Origin: Athripsodes cinereus | Lineage: Eukaryota; Arthropoda; Insecta; Trichoptera; Leptoceridae | Assembly (NCBI GenBank): GCA_947579605.1 | Contig: OX388325.1 | Location: 5,761,572-5,825,571 of the forward strand | Reading direction: 5' to 3' | DNA: 64,000 nucleotides | Shown here: piece by piece, positions 22,201 to 30,645 of the stretch | Layout: every line of letters begins with the position of its first letter | How positions within the stretch are numbered: the stretch's first letter is position 1 | Position numbers and translations under genes: made by a program | Notes under the pieces: model-generated | Database searches by the model: none | The model's input: the letters and a program-made list of their open reading frames with translations, nothing else | Told to the model about the DNA's origin: nothing

Positions 22201-25200
22201 GTAATTTTGCATGCTTTGTTTTTTTTCCTGCTGAGATCCCCTTGGCTAAAAGCTGTTATGGTCTCAATGCAAGGTGACATTTTTAAGATAGTAAAAATAT
22301 GAGAAAAGTTCGCTCTTTGGAATTTTTATAATCATTGCTTGTTGATAACAATAAAGACTCATTGAGAAAAAGACATTTTATATCTTGAATTCAACAATGA
22401 GGTTTGCCAACCATCCTTGATGTCTGAATTTTCTGTTGACACAGAGAATTCAGGCAGCTTGCATGTTTATTACATGCAGCTGCTCTGTTGACTACCCCAC
22501 TTGTGGTATATGACGTGATAGTATAGCACAGTATCTATCGTTTTTTTAACCCCATAAAATAGACATTCAAGTTGTTCTCACCATGCACAATAAAAAAATA
22601 AGACATTCAGAATAGATGGCATAACTAATCACTAAATGGAAGATGATAAATACAATTTGATCATAATATTTTGTGGAGATATATATATGTAAGAAAGTGC
22701 CTAGGTACTTACCTTGGTTATTATTTTGTTAGATTAGTTTTATTTTAAAATAAGTACCTAGGCACTTCCCTTAGTAGTAAGAATATTTTGAATTTGTTCC
22801 ATTTTGATTGTTTTGTTTAAAATTGAGATTTGATATGAAGAGAGGAATTTTGACAGAATGTAAGAAAAGATAGATATAATTAACATAATTTGTCGTTTCT
22901 TTAGTTTACAATGAAACCAAATTATGTTTAATAATAATAAATCAATTAATATCAAGTGATTGTGTTAGTGATTTTCCATACTCCCATTATAAAACGACAA
23001 ATTTGATAAAAAATGGAAAGAAAATTGAAGTTTTTCTTCAGATATGTGGAGTCGGCGGATAAAGGAACAAATGTGGTTATGATAAACTCAATCTGTACAA
23101 AAAAGAATGTGAAATATATTTTTTCAGAAGATGATAAATTTGCTAGTAAACATCTTGCATTAATAAAAACAAAAAGCTATAAAAGAATAAAAGAAAGTTT
23201 TAAGAAAAGAGGGGAAGAAAGAGTGATTTGGATTACATGCACAGAGGAAATGGAGAAAATTTATTTCGATCAAGACGATAATATAATGTTTAATAACATA
23301 TATCTGGAACGCATTGTGGAAAGAAATTTAATAAAATCCACACCGAAAAGAGAAAATGAACCTAATTTTAAAAACATAGCAGAGAGATTTATGATTGAAA
23401 ATTTTTTTTTTAAACACCCGAATGCAAAACAATGGCTCGATACATTTGAAAAAGAGTGCAGAAGATTAGAGATAGAGGAAGACAATGCGATAATTGAAGT
23501 GCTGAGATTATTTTTGGATAGACCGTGTTCGGAGTGGTACTCAGCAACATTGATGACATTAACCGTGGAGGCTGGATGGTCAGATTGGAAACAAAACTTC
23601 TTAGAATCATTTGCAGACAAAGGGTGGGATGGCGGAATCTATGCTATATCATTCAGGTATAAGGAAGGATCATTGATGGAGTATGTTATGCGAAAGCAGA
23701 GGCTACTAATTGACATGGATAAAAATATTAGTTCAAAAACACTTGTGATGCTAATAGCTGCAGGATTGCCTGAATTTATTAGAAGTAAAATCGACAGAGA
23801 AAAATGTGAAAATCCAACCTAACTACTGCATGAAGTTAGAAAATGTGAAAATATAGTGAGTAAAAATATTTTTTATAAAAAAAAAGAGAAAAGGCAGGAC
23901 AATAAGAAAAAAATTCGAAGAGAAGAGACCATGTGAAACATGTGAAAAGTTAAACAAAGGTAATAGATATCATACAGAGGACTTATGTTGGTATAAAAAG
24001 AAAAATGAAAATGAAGCAAAAGTAATTGGACACAACTCAATCATAGAAGTAGAACTAAACACAGAACAAAAAAACGAGTAAGCACACCATTGATTAAAGT
24101 AAAAATATTGTTAGAAGATAAGTTAGAGATAAACGGAACATATGATTCAGGCTCACAAATATCTCTAATAAATTCAAAACTAGTTAAGATAAAACAAAGT
24201 ACAAAAGATGTCAATAAAATATTTTTAAAAACGGTCAATGGTGTGACAGAAACAAAAGGTTTAGTAACTATAAAAGTAAAAATTTTTGAGAAAGAAAAAT
24301 ATATTGATGTATACATTGTAGAAAGAGATGATTTCGAAGATTTCATTATTGGTCTAGACATAATAAAGAAATTTATACTGATTCAGGATGAAAATTTACA
24401 AATTTCTCAAAAGGAAAAATTACAAACAGAAAATAAAATGAATACATTGAATGAAAATAACAAATTAGAAGAAGTTAAGGTCAATTTTAACGAATATGTG
24501 AATGAAAATGAATTTAGAATGATTTTAGATCACTTAGACAGTGAAAAAAAAGTTAAGATTGAAAATTTGGTAGATAAATATAATACAGTGTTTGCTAAAA
24601 ATAAATATGACGTAGGCACTGTTACAGATTATGAAGCTAGAATAGACTTACTGGTTGATAAATATTGTAGTAAGAGGCCGTATAAATGCACTATAGAGGA
24701 TAGAAAAGAAATAGAAAATCAAGTGGAAAAATTACTAGAAAATAAGTTAATTGAAGAATCTTACAGCCCGTTCGCAGCACCAGTAACTCTAGCGTTCAAA
24801 AAAGATGAAAATAAAAGATCAAGATTGTGTATAGATTTTCGCGAATTGAACAAAATAGTTATACCACAAGCACAGCCTTTCCCATTAATAGAAGATTTAA
24901 TAATAAAAACAAGAAACTGTAAGTTCTTCACCACACTAGATATAAACTCCGCTTTTTGGTCAATTCCACTACGCATTGAAGATAGACAGAAAACTGGATT
25001 TATTACACAAGAGGGACATTTTCAATGGACATGTCTACCATTCGGATTGAAAACATCACCAGCAATATTCCAGAGAATTTTATCAAATATCTTAAGAAAG
25101 CACAATTTAAAAGAGTTTTCAGAAAATTACATAGATGACATTTTAATTTTTTCCGAAACATTCAATGAACACATAGAACATATAGAAAAAGTGATAAAAG

Positions 25201-28200
25201 CAATTATATATGAAGGTTTCAGGTTAAAATTTAAAAAATGTACATTTGCAGCAGAGTCAGTGAAATACCTCGGACACATAATAGAACACAATACCGTGAG
25301 ACCATTGAAAGATAATTTGATTTCGATACAAAATTTCCCAACTCCAAAAAACATTAAAAATATCAGACAGTTTCTTGGGAAAATAAATTTTTATCATGAT
25401 TATATACCGAAAAGTTCAATATTATTAGAACCATTACACAAACTGTTAAGAAAAAATGAAAAATTTTTATGGTCTGAAGAATGCGAAATATCTTTTACAA
25501 AAGTAAAAAAATTATTATGTTCACAACCTGTATTGGAAATTTTTGAAAAGGATCTACCAATAAGAATTTACACAGATGCAGCAATAGAAGGCATTGGAGC
25601 TGTATTTAAACAAATACAAAATAATGGTCAAGAAAAATCAGTAGCATATTTTTCAAAGAAATTGAATGATTCACAAAAAAGAAAAAAAGCAATTTATTTG
25701 GAATGCCTAGCAATCAAAGAAGCAGTAAAGTATTGGCAATATTGGTTGATTGGAAGAAAATTCACAGTGTTTACAGATCATAAACCTCTAGAAAACATGA
25801 ATATTAAAGCTAGAACGGATGAAGAACTTGGTGAGTTGACTTATTATTTGTCACAATATAATTTTGAAATTAAATATATTCCGGGGAAAAATAACACTGA
25901 AGCAGATAGCTTAAGCAGAAATCCGGTATTAGTATCAAATGAAAATATGGACGAAGTGCTACAAATAGTTAATCTAATACAAATTATCGATATTCAAACA
26001 GATCAAGAACAAAATATAGTATTGCAGAAAAATAAAAATAAATTAATAAAAAGGATGGAGTGTTCTATAAAAAAAATAGAAATAAAGAAAAGATAATTCT
26101 ATCTGAAGAGTTCAGCTTAAAGTTAATTAAAGAAATACATTATGAATGGTGCCATATAGGAATTAAACAAATGATGAATAAGATATGCAGTTATTATACA
26201 GCCAAAAATATGATTTCAAATATTAAAAAAAATTGTAAAAGTTGTGAAATATGTGTTAAGAACAAATCAAGAGGTCAAGGAAAATATGGTCTGATGTCAC
26301 AATTAGGTCCAGCAAAAAAACCATTCGAAATTATGTCCATTGACACCATCGGAGGCTTTGGAGGACAAAGATCAACAAAAAAATACCTCCATCTGCTTGT
26401 AGACCATTTTACAAGATACGCATTCATTTCAACTTCAAAAACACAGAGTGCAACTGACTTCATCAAATTAGTTAACAACGTATTAGAAACGGACAAAATT
26501 GGAATAATACTTGCAGATCAATATCCGGGAATAAACTCAAGAGATTTTAAGGAATTTCTAATAGAAAATGACGTTAAACTAATTTTTACGGCTATTGATG
26601 CGCCATTCTCCAATGGTCTGAACGAGAGGCTAAATCAGACTATAGTTAATAAGACGAGATGTAAGATCAATGAGAAAGAAAAAAAAAGAGCTTGGACAAC
26701 AATCGCTGGAGAATGTATCGAAAAGTACAATGAAACTGAGCATACGGTGACTGGATTTACACCTAAGTATTTACTAGATGGCACAGATACCAGTATTTTA
26801 CCAGAAAATATGAAAATAAGAAACAATAAAGAAGATTGGATAAAAAACAAAGAAATAGCTCTTGAAAGAACAAGAAAATCACACGAATATAACAAGAAAA
26901 TATTTGACAGGAATAGAATAAACTACAGATTAAACACAGGAGATCTAGTTTATATAGAAAATGGCAACAAGTTAAACAGAAAAAAATTAGATGAATTGAG
27001 AATTGGACCTTATGAAATAATAGAAAAGATATCAGATTTGCTGCAACGAAAACAAGAAAATGAACTATACCACGTAACAAAATTACTTCCAGTATCAATT
27101 AATGGAGATGATGACTAAAAATTGTAAGAATTTTCACCCAGGGATGGGGAGATGTAAGAAAGTGCCTAGGTACTTACCTTGGTTATTATTTTGTTAGATT
27201 AGTTTTATTTTAAAATAAGTACCTAGGCACTTCCCTTAGTAGTAAGAATATTTTGAATTTGTTCCATTTTGATTGTTTTGTTTAAAATTGAGATTTGATA
27301 TGAAGAGAGGAATTTTGACAGAATGTAAGAAAAGATAGATATAATTAACATAATTTGTCTTTTCTTTAGTTTACAATGAAACCAAATTATGTTTAATAAT
27401 AATAAATCAATTAATATCAAGTGATTGTGTTAGTGATTTTCCATACTCCCATTATATATATTTTATCAAAGTATACATTTTAGTGTATAAAAAGTTGTTT
27501 GTTTTTGAAAACAGTATTATAAGCTAAATTACTTTGGTAATGGATAATATACATATTTTGTTTTTAGCATCAAGTAATCTACCAAAACATTGTGTCAAAT
27601 GACCTCTTTCATCAACTACATACATATATATATATATATACCATCGCACCGCTTCCCTCGCGGGGTAGGCAGAAAGGATCGAGCGCCACTTCCTTCTATC
27701 CTTGCGTACATCTTTCGCTTCCGTCACTTTCATACAATTCCTCATGCATGCTCTCCTGTTCAACGTGCTCAACACGTGACCGTCCTGTAGGATTTGATTT
27801 AAATGATATTGCCATTTAATCCTCGGACGTCCGCGTCTCCGAGCACCATTCCTCTCAGCCAAATATATCTACTTAGTCATTCTGTCCTCATTCATTCTTT
27901 CCACGTGCCCAAACCATCTTAACTTATTTACATTCATCCTTGTTATTACACCAACTTTCATTCCACATTCCTTTATCACTGTTACGCACACGATCTCTCA
28001 GACTTTTACCACACATCCTTCATCAACTAAGAGTGGTATAATGTTAAAATGATACTTTAAATACAACAAACACCACCTTGAGCCTCTATTAGACCAAGAA
28101 AACAACATACAAAAGTTTCAAGGTGACAAAAAACTTCAGACATAATCATAAACTTTGAAACGTAAATATTATTTTAGATTATCAATTTTGATTATTGAAA

Positions 28201-28291
28201 ACAAGACAAAAAACATGGTATTACATAATCTTACCTTTCTAATGTAATGCTTATTTAATATTTTAAACAGTCGCTGAGTGATTCTCTCCAT
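19297..28291 (-). CDS. NUBPL: NUBPL/Ind1, mitochondrial complex I iron-sulfur assembly NTPase (exons missing in gap)
   Basis: Confident coding exons on the minus strand are 20187-20003 and 19637-19297 (stop 19299-19297), with GT-AG borders in matching phase. They encode the second half of an Mrp/Nbp35 P-loop NTPase: MSMGLLVKGEGAVVWRGLMV, the Walker B-like DCLIVDTPPGTGD, GAIVVTTPQMAAIQ, then IIENMAHARCQHCG, whose CxxC binds the bridging 4Fe-4S cluster, and LESFPLQQSVSEG. NUBPL delivers iron-sulfur clusters to respiratory complex I. Two further exons are likely. Bases 28291-28235 carry ATG and a basic leader, MERITQRLFKILNKHYIRK, with a GTAAG donor. Bases 21756-21708 are a 49-nt exon whose phase joins it to MSMG as GIRMSMG. 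The Walker A (GKGGVGKS) exon was not found; the N gap at 20981-21180 or sequence too diverged to see are both possible. An LTR element lies in an intron, in the opposite direction. Confidence 0.85.
20222..20290 (+). mobile_element. LINE family A remnant
   Basis: AACAAGTGGATGCAAGGGGA and GTGTTGTGGATAAAATTCC match the family A block that encodes SGCKRSVVDRM, with stops. It lies in an intron of NUBPL. Confidence 0.5.
20446..20790. mobile_element. hAT-type MITE (CAGTGGTTCTTAACC), 8-bp duplication
   Basis: The ends CAGTGGTTCTTAACCTGGG and AAAGGTTAAGAACCACTG are inverted copies, flanked by ATCTAATA at 20438-20445 and 20791-20798. The GGGGTTCGGTGA phrase near both ends is typical of this hAT group. 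345 bp, in a NUBPL intron. Confidence 0.9.
20875..20980 (+). mobile_element. LINE family A remnant at the gap edge
   Basis: Encodes NKLKCTGHVEQMDKG, a decayed version of the family A NKLRWFGHVERM block. It runs into the N gap. Sequence on the other side (from 21181, AAGTGGGGTAGGCAAAGAGA) also looks LINE-derived. Confidence 0.55.
20981..21180. other. Assembly gap, 200 N
   Basis: Exactly 200 N, a conventional placeholder, so the true length is unknown. It lies in an intron region of NUBPL between repeat fragments and could hide one or more NUBPL exons. Confidence 0.99.
21460..21590 (-). repeat. Repeat joined to an inverted family T tail
   Basis: Bases 21460-21522 are the inverse of 17755-17830. 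Bases 21523-21590 (TACAGAGGGCGAGTTTATC, GCGATCTTTTCCAACTAACC) are the inverse of the family T tail. Confidence 0.5.
21905..22285 (-). pseudogene. LINE C-terminal fragment with zinc-knuckle region (jockey/R1-like)
   Basis: The minus strand encodes the end of a LINE polyprotein: ITPICRFCSEDNETPIHILC continuing NCDALALNRSHILGWP, the CX2CX-HX-C type knuckle found at the C-terminus of jockey- and R1-like polymerases. It ends in a stop at 22011 and a 3' tail running to an AATAAAG near 21935. The 5' part is missing. Confidence 0.75.
22368..22515 (+). repeat. Family P repeat
   Basis: Contains CAACAATGAGGTTTGCCAAC and GACTACCCCACTTGTGGTAT in the family P order, with TTTATTACATGCAGCTG between. Confidence 0.6.
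22688..22991 (+). repeat. 5' LTR
   Basis: Starts TGTAAGAAAGTGCC. It is identical to 27153-27456 except for G at 22895 (T at 27360). A 17-bp perfect inverted repeat (22695-22711 and 22751-22767, arm AAGTGCCTAGGTACTTA) sits near its start. A TATAATTAA at 22875 lies 12 bases before the inner 12-mer (22887-22898) that pairs with the primer site. Confidence 0.95.
22992..23003 (+). promoter_or_regulatory. Candidate self-priming primer-binding site
   Basis: AAACGACAAATT starts at the first base after the 5' LTR. It is the exact reverse complement of AATTTGTCGTTT at 22887-22898 inside the same LTR. A tRNA-type site would begin TGG; none does so within the first 20 bases. In Tf1-type elements the transcript's own first bases pair with such a site and prime DNA synthesis. 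Confidence 0.6.
23013..24080 (+). pseudogene. Gag-like region of the LTR element, broken
   Basis: From ATG at 23013, 269 codons are open to TAA at 23820-23822. The central part (about residues 100-260) looks like a retrotransposon capsid: WLDTFEKECRR, then WYSATLMTLTVEAGWSDWKQ and SLMEYVMRKQRLL. Coding character continues in the same frame for about 30 codons past the stop, then jumps to another frame near an A-run at about 23880-23920. That frame carries a zinc-knuckle-like CETCEKLNKGNRYHTEDLC (C-x2-C-x9-H-x4-C, wider than the usual C-x2-C-x4-H-x4-C). One premature stop and one shift therefore separate capsid from nucleocapsid. I describe the breaks only. Confidence 0.75.
24090..26096 (+). 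CDS. Protease, reverse transcriptase and RNase H of the LTR element
   Basis: The frame of 668 codons holds in order: an aspartic protease with TYDSGSQISL (catalytic DSG at residues 19-21) and FIIGLDI; a reverse transcriptase with RLCIDFRELN, the first catalytic aspartate in TTLDINSAFW, CLPFGLKTSPAIFQR and YIDDILIF (residues 347-350); and an RNase H with YTDAAIEGIGAVF (residue 494 on), YLECLAIKEAV and FTDHKPLE. The ADSLSRNP linker of Ty3/gypsy elements follows. All catalytic residues I can check are present. The start is uncertain because the first codons follow directly on the nucleocapsid region. The integrase is in the -1 frame after about 26040. Confidence 0.93.
   Translation: MIKVKILLEDKLEINGTYDSGSQISLINSKLVKIKQSTKDVNKIFLKTVNGVTETKGLVTIKVKIFEKEKYIDVYIVERDDFEDFIIGLDIIKKFILIQDENLQISQKEKLQTENKMNTLNENNKLEEVKVNFNEYVNENEFRMILDHLDSEKKVKIENLVDKYNTVFAKNKYDVGTVTDYEARIDLLVDKYCSKRPYKCTIEDRKEIENQVEKLLENKLIEESYSPFAAPVTLAFKKDENKRSRLCIDFRELNKIVIPQAQPFPLIEDLIIKTRNCKFFTTLDINSAFWSIPLRIEDRQKTGFITQEGHFQWTCLPFGLKTSPAIFQRILSNILRKHNLKEFSENYIDDILIFSETFNEHIEHIEKVIKAIIYEGFRLKFKKCTFAAESVKYLGHIIEHNTVRPLKDNLISIQNFPTPKNIKNIRQFLGKINFYHDYIPKSSILLEPLHKLLRKNEKFLWSEECEISFTKVKKLLCSQPVLEIFEKDLPIRIYTDAAIEGIGAVFKQIQNNGQEKSVAYFSKKLNDSQKRKKAIYLECLAIKEAVKYWQYWLIGRKFTVFTDHKPLENMNIKARTDEELGELTYYLSQYNFEIKYIPGKNNTEADSLSRNPVLVSNENMDEVLQIVNLIQIIDIQTDQEQNIVLQKNKNKLIKRMECSIKKIEIKKR
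26040..27118 (+). CDS. Integrase of the LTR element
   Basis: About 352 codons, read one base back from the RT frame; the overlap zone is 26042-26096. The N-terminal zinc domain is visible as EIHYEWCHIG and CKSCEIC (H-x4-H, C-x2-C). The catalytic core has D in MSIDTIGG, D in ILADQYPG and E in GLNERLNQ, with 35 residues between the second D and the E. A GPY/F-type module near the end (LDELRIGPYEIIEKIS) places it among gypsy-type integrases. No chromodomain follows. The in-frame coding sense begins upstream of any ATG, so it was probably made as part of the pol polyprotein, through a frameshift or before a small indel in the A-rich joint. Confidence 0.88.
27141..27152 (+). promoter_or_regulatory. 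Polypurine tract of the LTR element
   Basis: GGGATGGGGAGA lies directly before the 3' LTR, as expected for the plus-strand primer of reverse transcription. Confidence 0.85.
27153..27456 (+). repeat. 3' LTR
   Basis: 304 bp, one difference from the 5' LTR (T at 27360 for G at 22895). The change lies within the 12-mer that is complementary to the candidate primer site, so this LTR no longer matches it perfectly. Confidence 0.95.
27640..27960 (-). pseudogene. LINE family A C-terminal fragment
   Basis: The minus strand encodes AERNGARRRGRPRIKW, YHLNQILQDGHVLS, NRRACMRNCMKVTEAKDVRK and WRSILSAYPAREAV, the same C-terminal tail as at 11095-11580 and here the fullest example. The block for the FGHVERM part lies at its high-coordinate end and is decayed. 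It sits in an intron of NUBPL next to the LTR element. Confidence 0.8.
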
Positions 28292-30045
28292 ATTTTTGTT
28301 ATATTTTAATTATCTGCGTCTCTGCCTTATCAATGTTTAGAAAATAATTCGACCTCGGAGCTATTTTACTTCTACCCAATGTACACAAAAGTCGACTATG
28401 CAATGAACTGTCAAAACAATGTGATGTATGTGGGAGTACTTTTATGGCTATTGAATGTAATTATATTGTTTGGTTTATTATGTATTCCTATCGAAATTCA
28501 TAAAAATATAAATTATTACAAGTTTTGATGGTATTTTGAGGATCCTTCAATTAGTAATTACATTGCGTGTTCAAACCAACTTCTAAGTTATGATTTATCG
28601 TCTCACATCCCTAGTAATAGGTAACTTTGCTTCATTCATAATAATACCCTTAGAATTTTACTTTAGCTCCTAAAGATGACAATATTTAAACGACGTGAAT
28701 ACCGATTAATTTATTATAAGTACATACCCACAATATTTTTTAATGGTAATTTCGTCTCTTTTATTACGTTTGGCAATTTATTCAAGCTCTTGATAATGTT
28801 GCTAATAATAAATCTTTTGGCAAATATTTCGCAATATTAAATATAATAAAGATAAAGACATGTATTGTGTGTTTTTTAACATATTATTCAAATTAAACAT
28901 AATTTTAAGATGACAAGTAACTTAAAATAACTTAAAAAATTGGATTGATATTTTTTTGTTAATTTTCTTCAAGTAAACATCATTGTTTTGCATAAAAGTT
29001 ATATAAGTTCATAAAATATTTAATAGACAACATTCAATATTCAGTTATTGTGTCTGCAGAAATTAATCGAAGTAACAAAATATTATATAAAGCATAGATT
29101 TGGTATTTTTTTAAGACTTCTTACTTAAAATTGTATAAAAAATCATTGAAATTGTAATAAAAAGCTTATGCATGCGGTTATACAAATCAGTCAAGTCATG
29201 AATGTTTATAGCGAACATTATTTTTCATATCTGGTAACATTATCATCTCACGTCGTGAAGCCACGGAAAATTGCTTGGCGGCCGTTTTCGTGAATATAAT
29301 TTGACTTTATTCACGCTTCTTTCTTCAATTATCTAACTTAAAAGGTAACAAACTATTTAATCCAACATTTTAAATCAAAATTGAACGATTTCTATGAAAT
29401 ATTTTGGTTAATATCATCGAGTTCGTAAAATGTTTGTGGCCGTGAGCATTTTGTTTGACGCACATTGTTTGTACACAAAAACAGGGAAAAATCTATTTAT
29501 ATAACGTATTTTTTACATCTAATCTAAAACTGAATATTTGTGTATGATTTGTAACAAAAATTACAATTGTTTAATAACTTAAATTCTGATGTATTGGCGT
29601 TTGAAACCGTGGCTTGTTTTACCCGTGTTAGCGCACGTTTCTTGAGTAATTATGCTATATTAACGGCATCAAGTGCAATTATCTTTTGCGTAATGCAAAA
29701 TTATCGTCCATCTCATCCATTTCTTTTATTACAACTATGTTTTAATTATTTATTTAAGGTAATGAATGATCGTTTTAAAATGGGTGACCTACCTAGCTCA
29801 TAATGAGCACAAATGGGTGATCAAGTTAAATCATAAACTTTCCCTCCCATACGATTGCCTTTGGTATTTTAAGTGATTATTTACACGTTTCAAGTTAAAA
29901 CATCAAATATTTAGTGGGTCATTATGTATTTATGATAAATTACTTAGGTTATATCCTGTTGCATATATAATTAAGTACGTTTTGTTAAGGTGTTAAAAAA
30001 AATTACTCGTATTGTCTTCCATATGATGTTTTGCTTCATAAATGT
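28292..30045. other. 5' flank of NUBPL and intergenic AT-rich DNA
   Basis: The first few hundred bases should hold the NUBPL promoter and 5' untranslated region. Beyond that the sequence is AT-rich. A plus-strand reading of 78 codons at 29567-29803 has no recognisable domain and no splice context. I see no repeat family of the window in this stretch, which is unusual here. Confidence 0.4.
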
Positions 30046-30049
30046 CACC

Positions 30050-30145
30050 CATCACTAAAAAATATTACAACATATCTCACAAACGGGGTAGCCAGCTGAC
30101 TTACTGAAAGTAATAAATAAGCAGATTGTCCTCTCCGTGTTTTCT
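30050..30145 (-). repeat. Family P repeat, inverted and diverged
   Basis: CATATCTCACAAACGGGGTA, then GCCAGCTGACTTACTG and GATTGTCCTCTCCGTG, the inverse of family P blocks. Confidence 0.5.
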
Positions 30146-30284
30146 CTTAACGCAGGGTGTTTGTGAGAATTTGATCCACGTGGTATCGAAACCCGCGCGT
30201 TAATAATAAATATTAAAATTATTTATTTATTTTTAATTGAAGTGTATACATTTTTTGATGTTTGAAGACTGTATAATGTTTCGA

Positions 30285-30445
30285 AAAAATTGAGACATTT
30301 TACATCTTAAATTCAGCGATGAGATTTGCCACCCATCCTGAATGTCTTGATTTTATATTGGCACGGAGAGGACAGTTTGCATATTTCTTACATGCAGCTG
30401 ATCTGCTGGCAACCCCACTTGTGGGATGTGCCGTGATGGTATAAA
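30285..30445 (+). repeat. Family P repeat, near-complete
   Basis: GACATTTTACATCTTAAATT, GATGAGATTTGCCACCCATC, CACGGAGAGGACAGTTTGCA, then CAACCCCACTTGTGGGATGT in the family order. Confidence 0.65.
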
Positions 30446-30645
30446 AAAAATAAAATAATAATGTTGTAAACTTGTCATGTATTGTAAAAGGCAAATGCCG
30501 TTTATTGTCCAAAAGAAATAAGTATTATAAATAAACTGACTATTCCATCATGCAATTATCCACTTTTTTTTGTATGGCTGCGTTGTAATCTTTTACAACA
30601 AACGTACATACTTGCAAACAGACTCAAATATTTGTCAGGTTAGAC

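Larger units (their letters stand above)
22688..27456 (+). mobile_element. Ty3/gypsy LTR retrotransposon, candidate self-priming type
   Basis: The element has two 304-bp LTRs that differ at one base, a gag-like region, a protease-RT-RNase H frame, an integrase frame and a polypurine tract. Domain order protease, RT, RNase H, integrase places it in Ty3/gypsy (Metaviridae). No envelope gene is present. TATA (or ATATA) flanks both sides, but the target is an AT repeat so the duplication length is ambiguous. The coding part is broken: one stop and one shift in gag and a -1 shift between RNase H and integrase. The near-identical LTRs indicate a recent insertion. It lies in an intron of NUBPL, in the opposite direction. 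The bases after the 5' LTR match the LTR in inverse rather than a tRNA end. Confidence 0.93.

Noticed and set aside
23013..23030. TGGAAAGAAAAT as a tRNA-type primer site of the LTR element
   Set aside because: It begins 22 bases after the LTR and overlaps the gag start codon. Primer sites normally start within a few bases of the LTR.
23270..23620. 116-codon minus-strand reading, also others at 24041-24361, 26275-26496 and 26763-27098
   Set aside because: Shadows of the gag and pol frames of the LTR element.
22688..27456. An endogenous retrovirus with an envelope gene
   Set aside because: Only about 35 bases separate the integrase stop and the 3' LTR, so there is no room for env.
29567..29803. 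78-codon plus-strand reading
   Set aside because: No domain, no splice signals, low-complexity surroundings. Not distinguishable from chance in AT-rich DNA.
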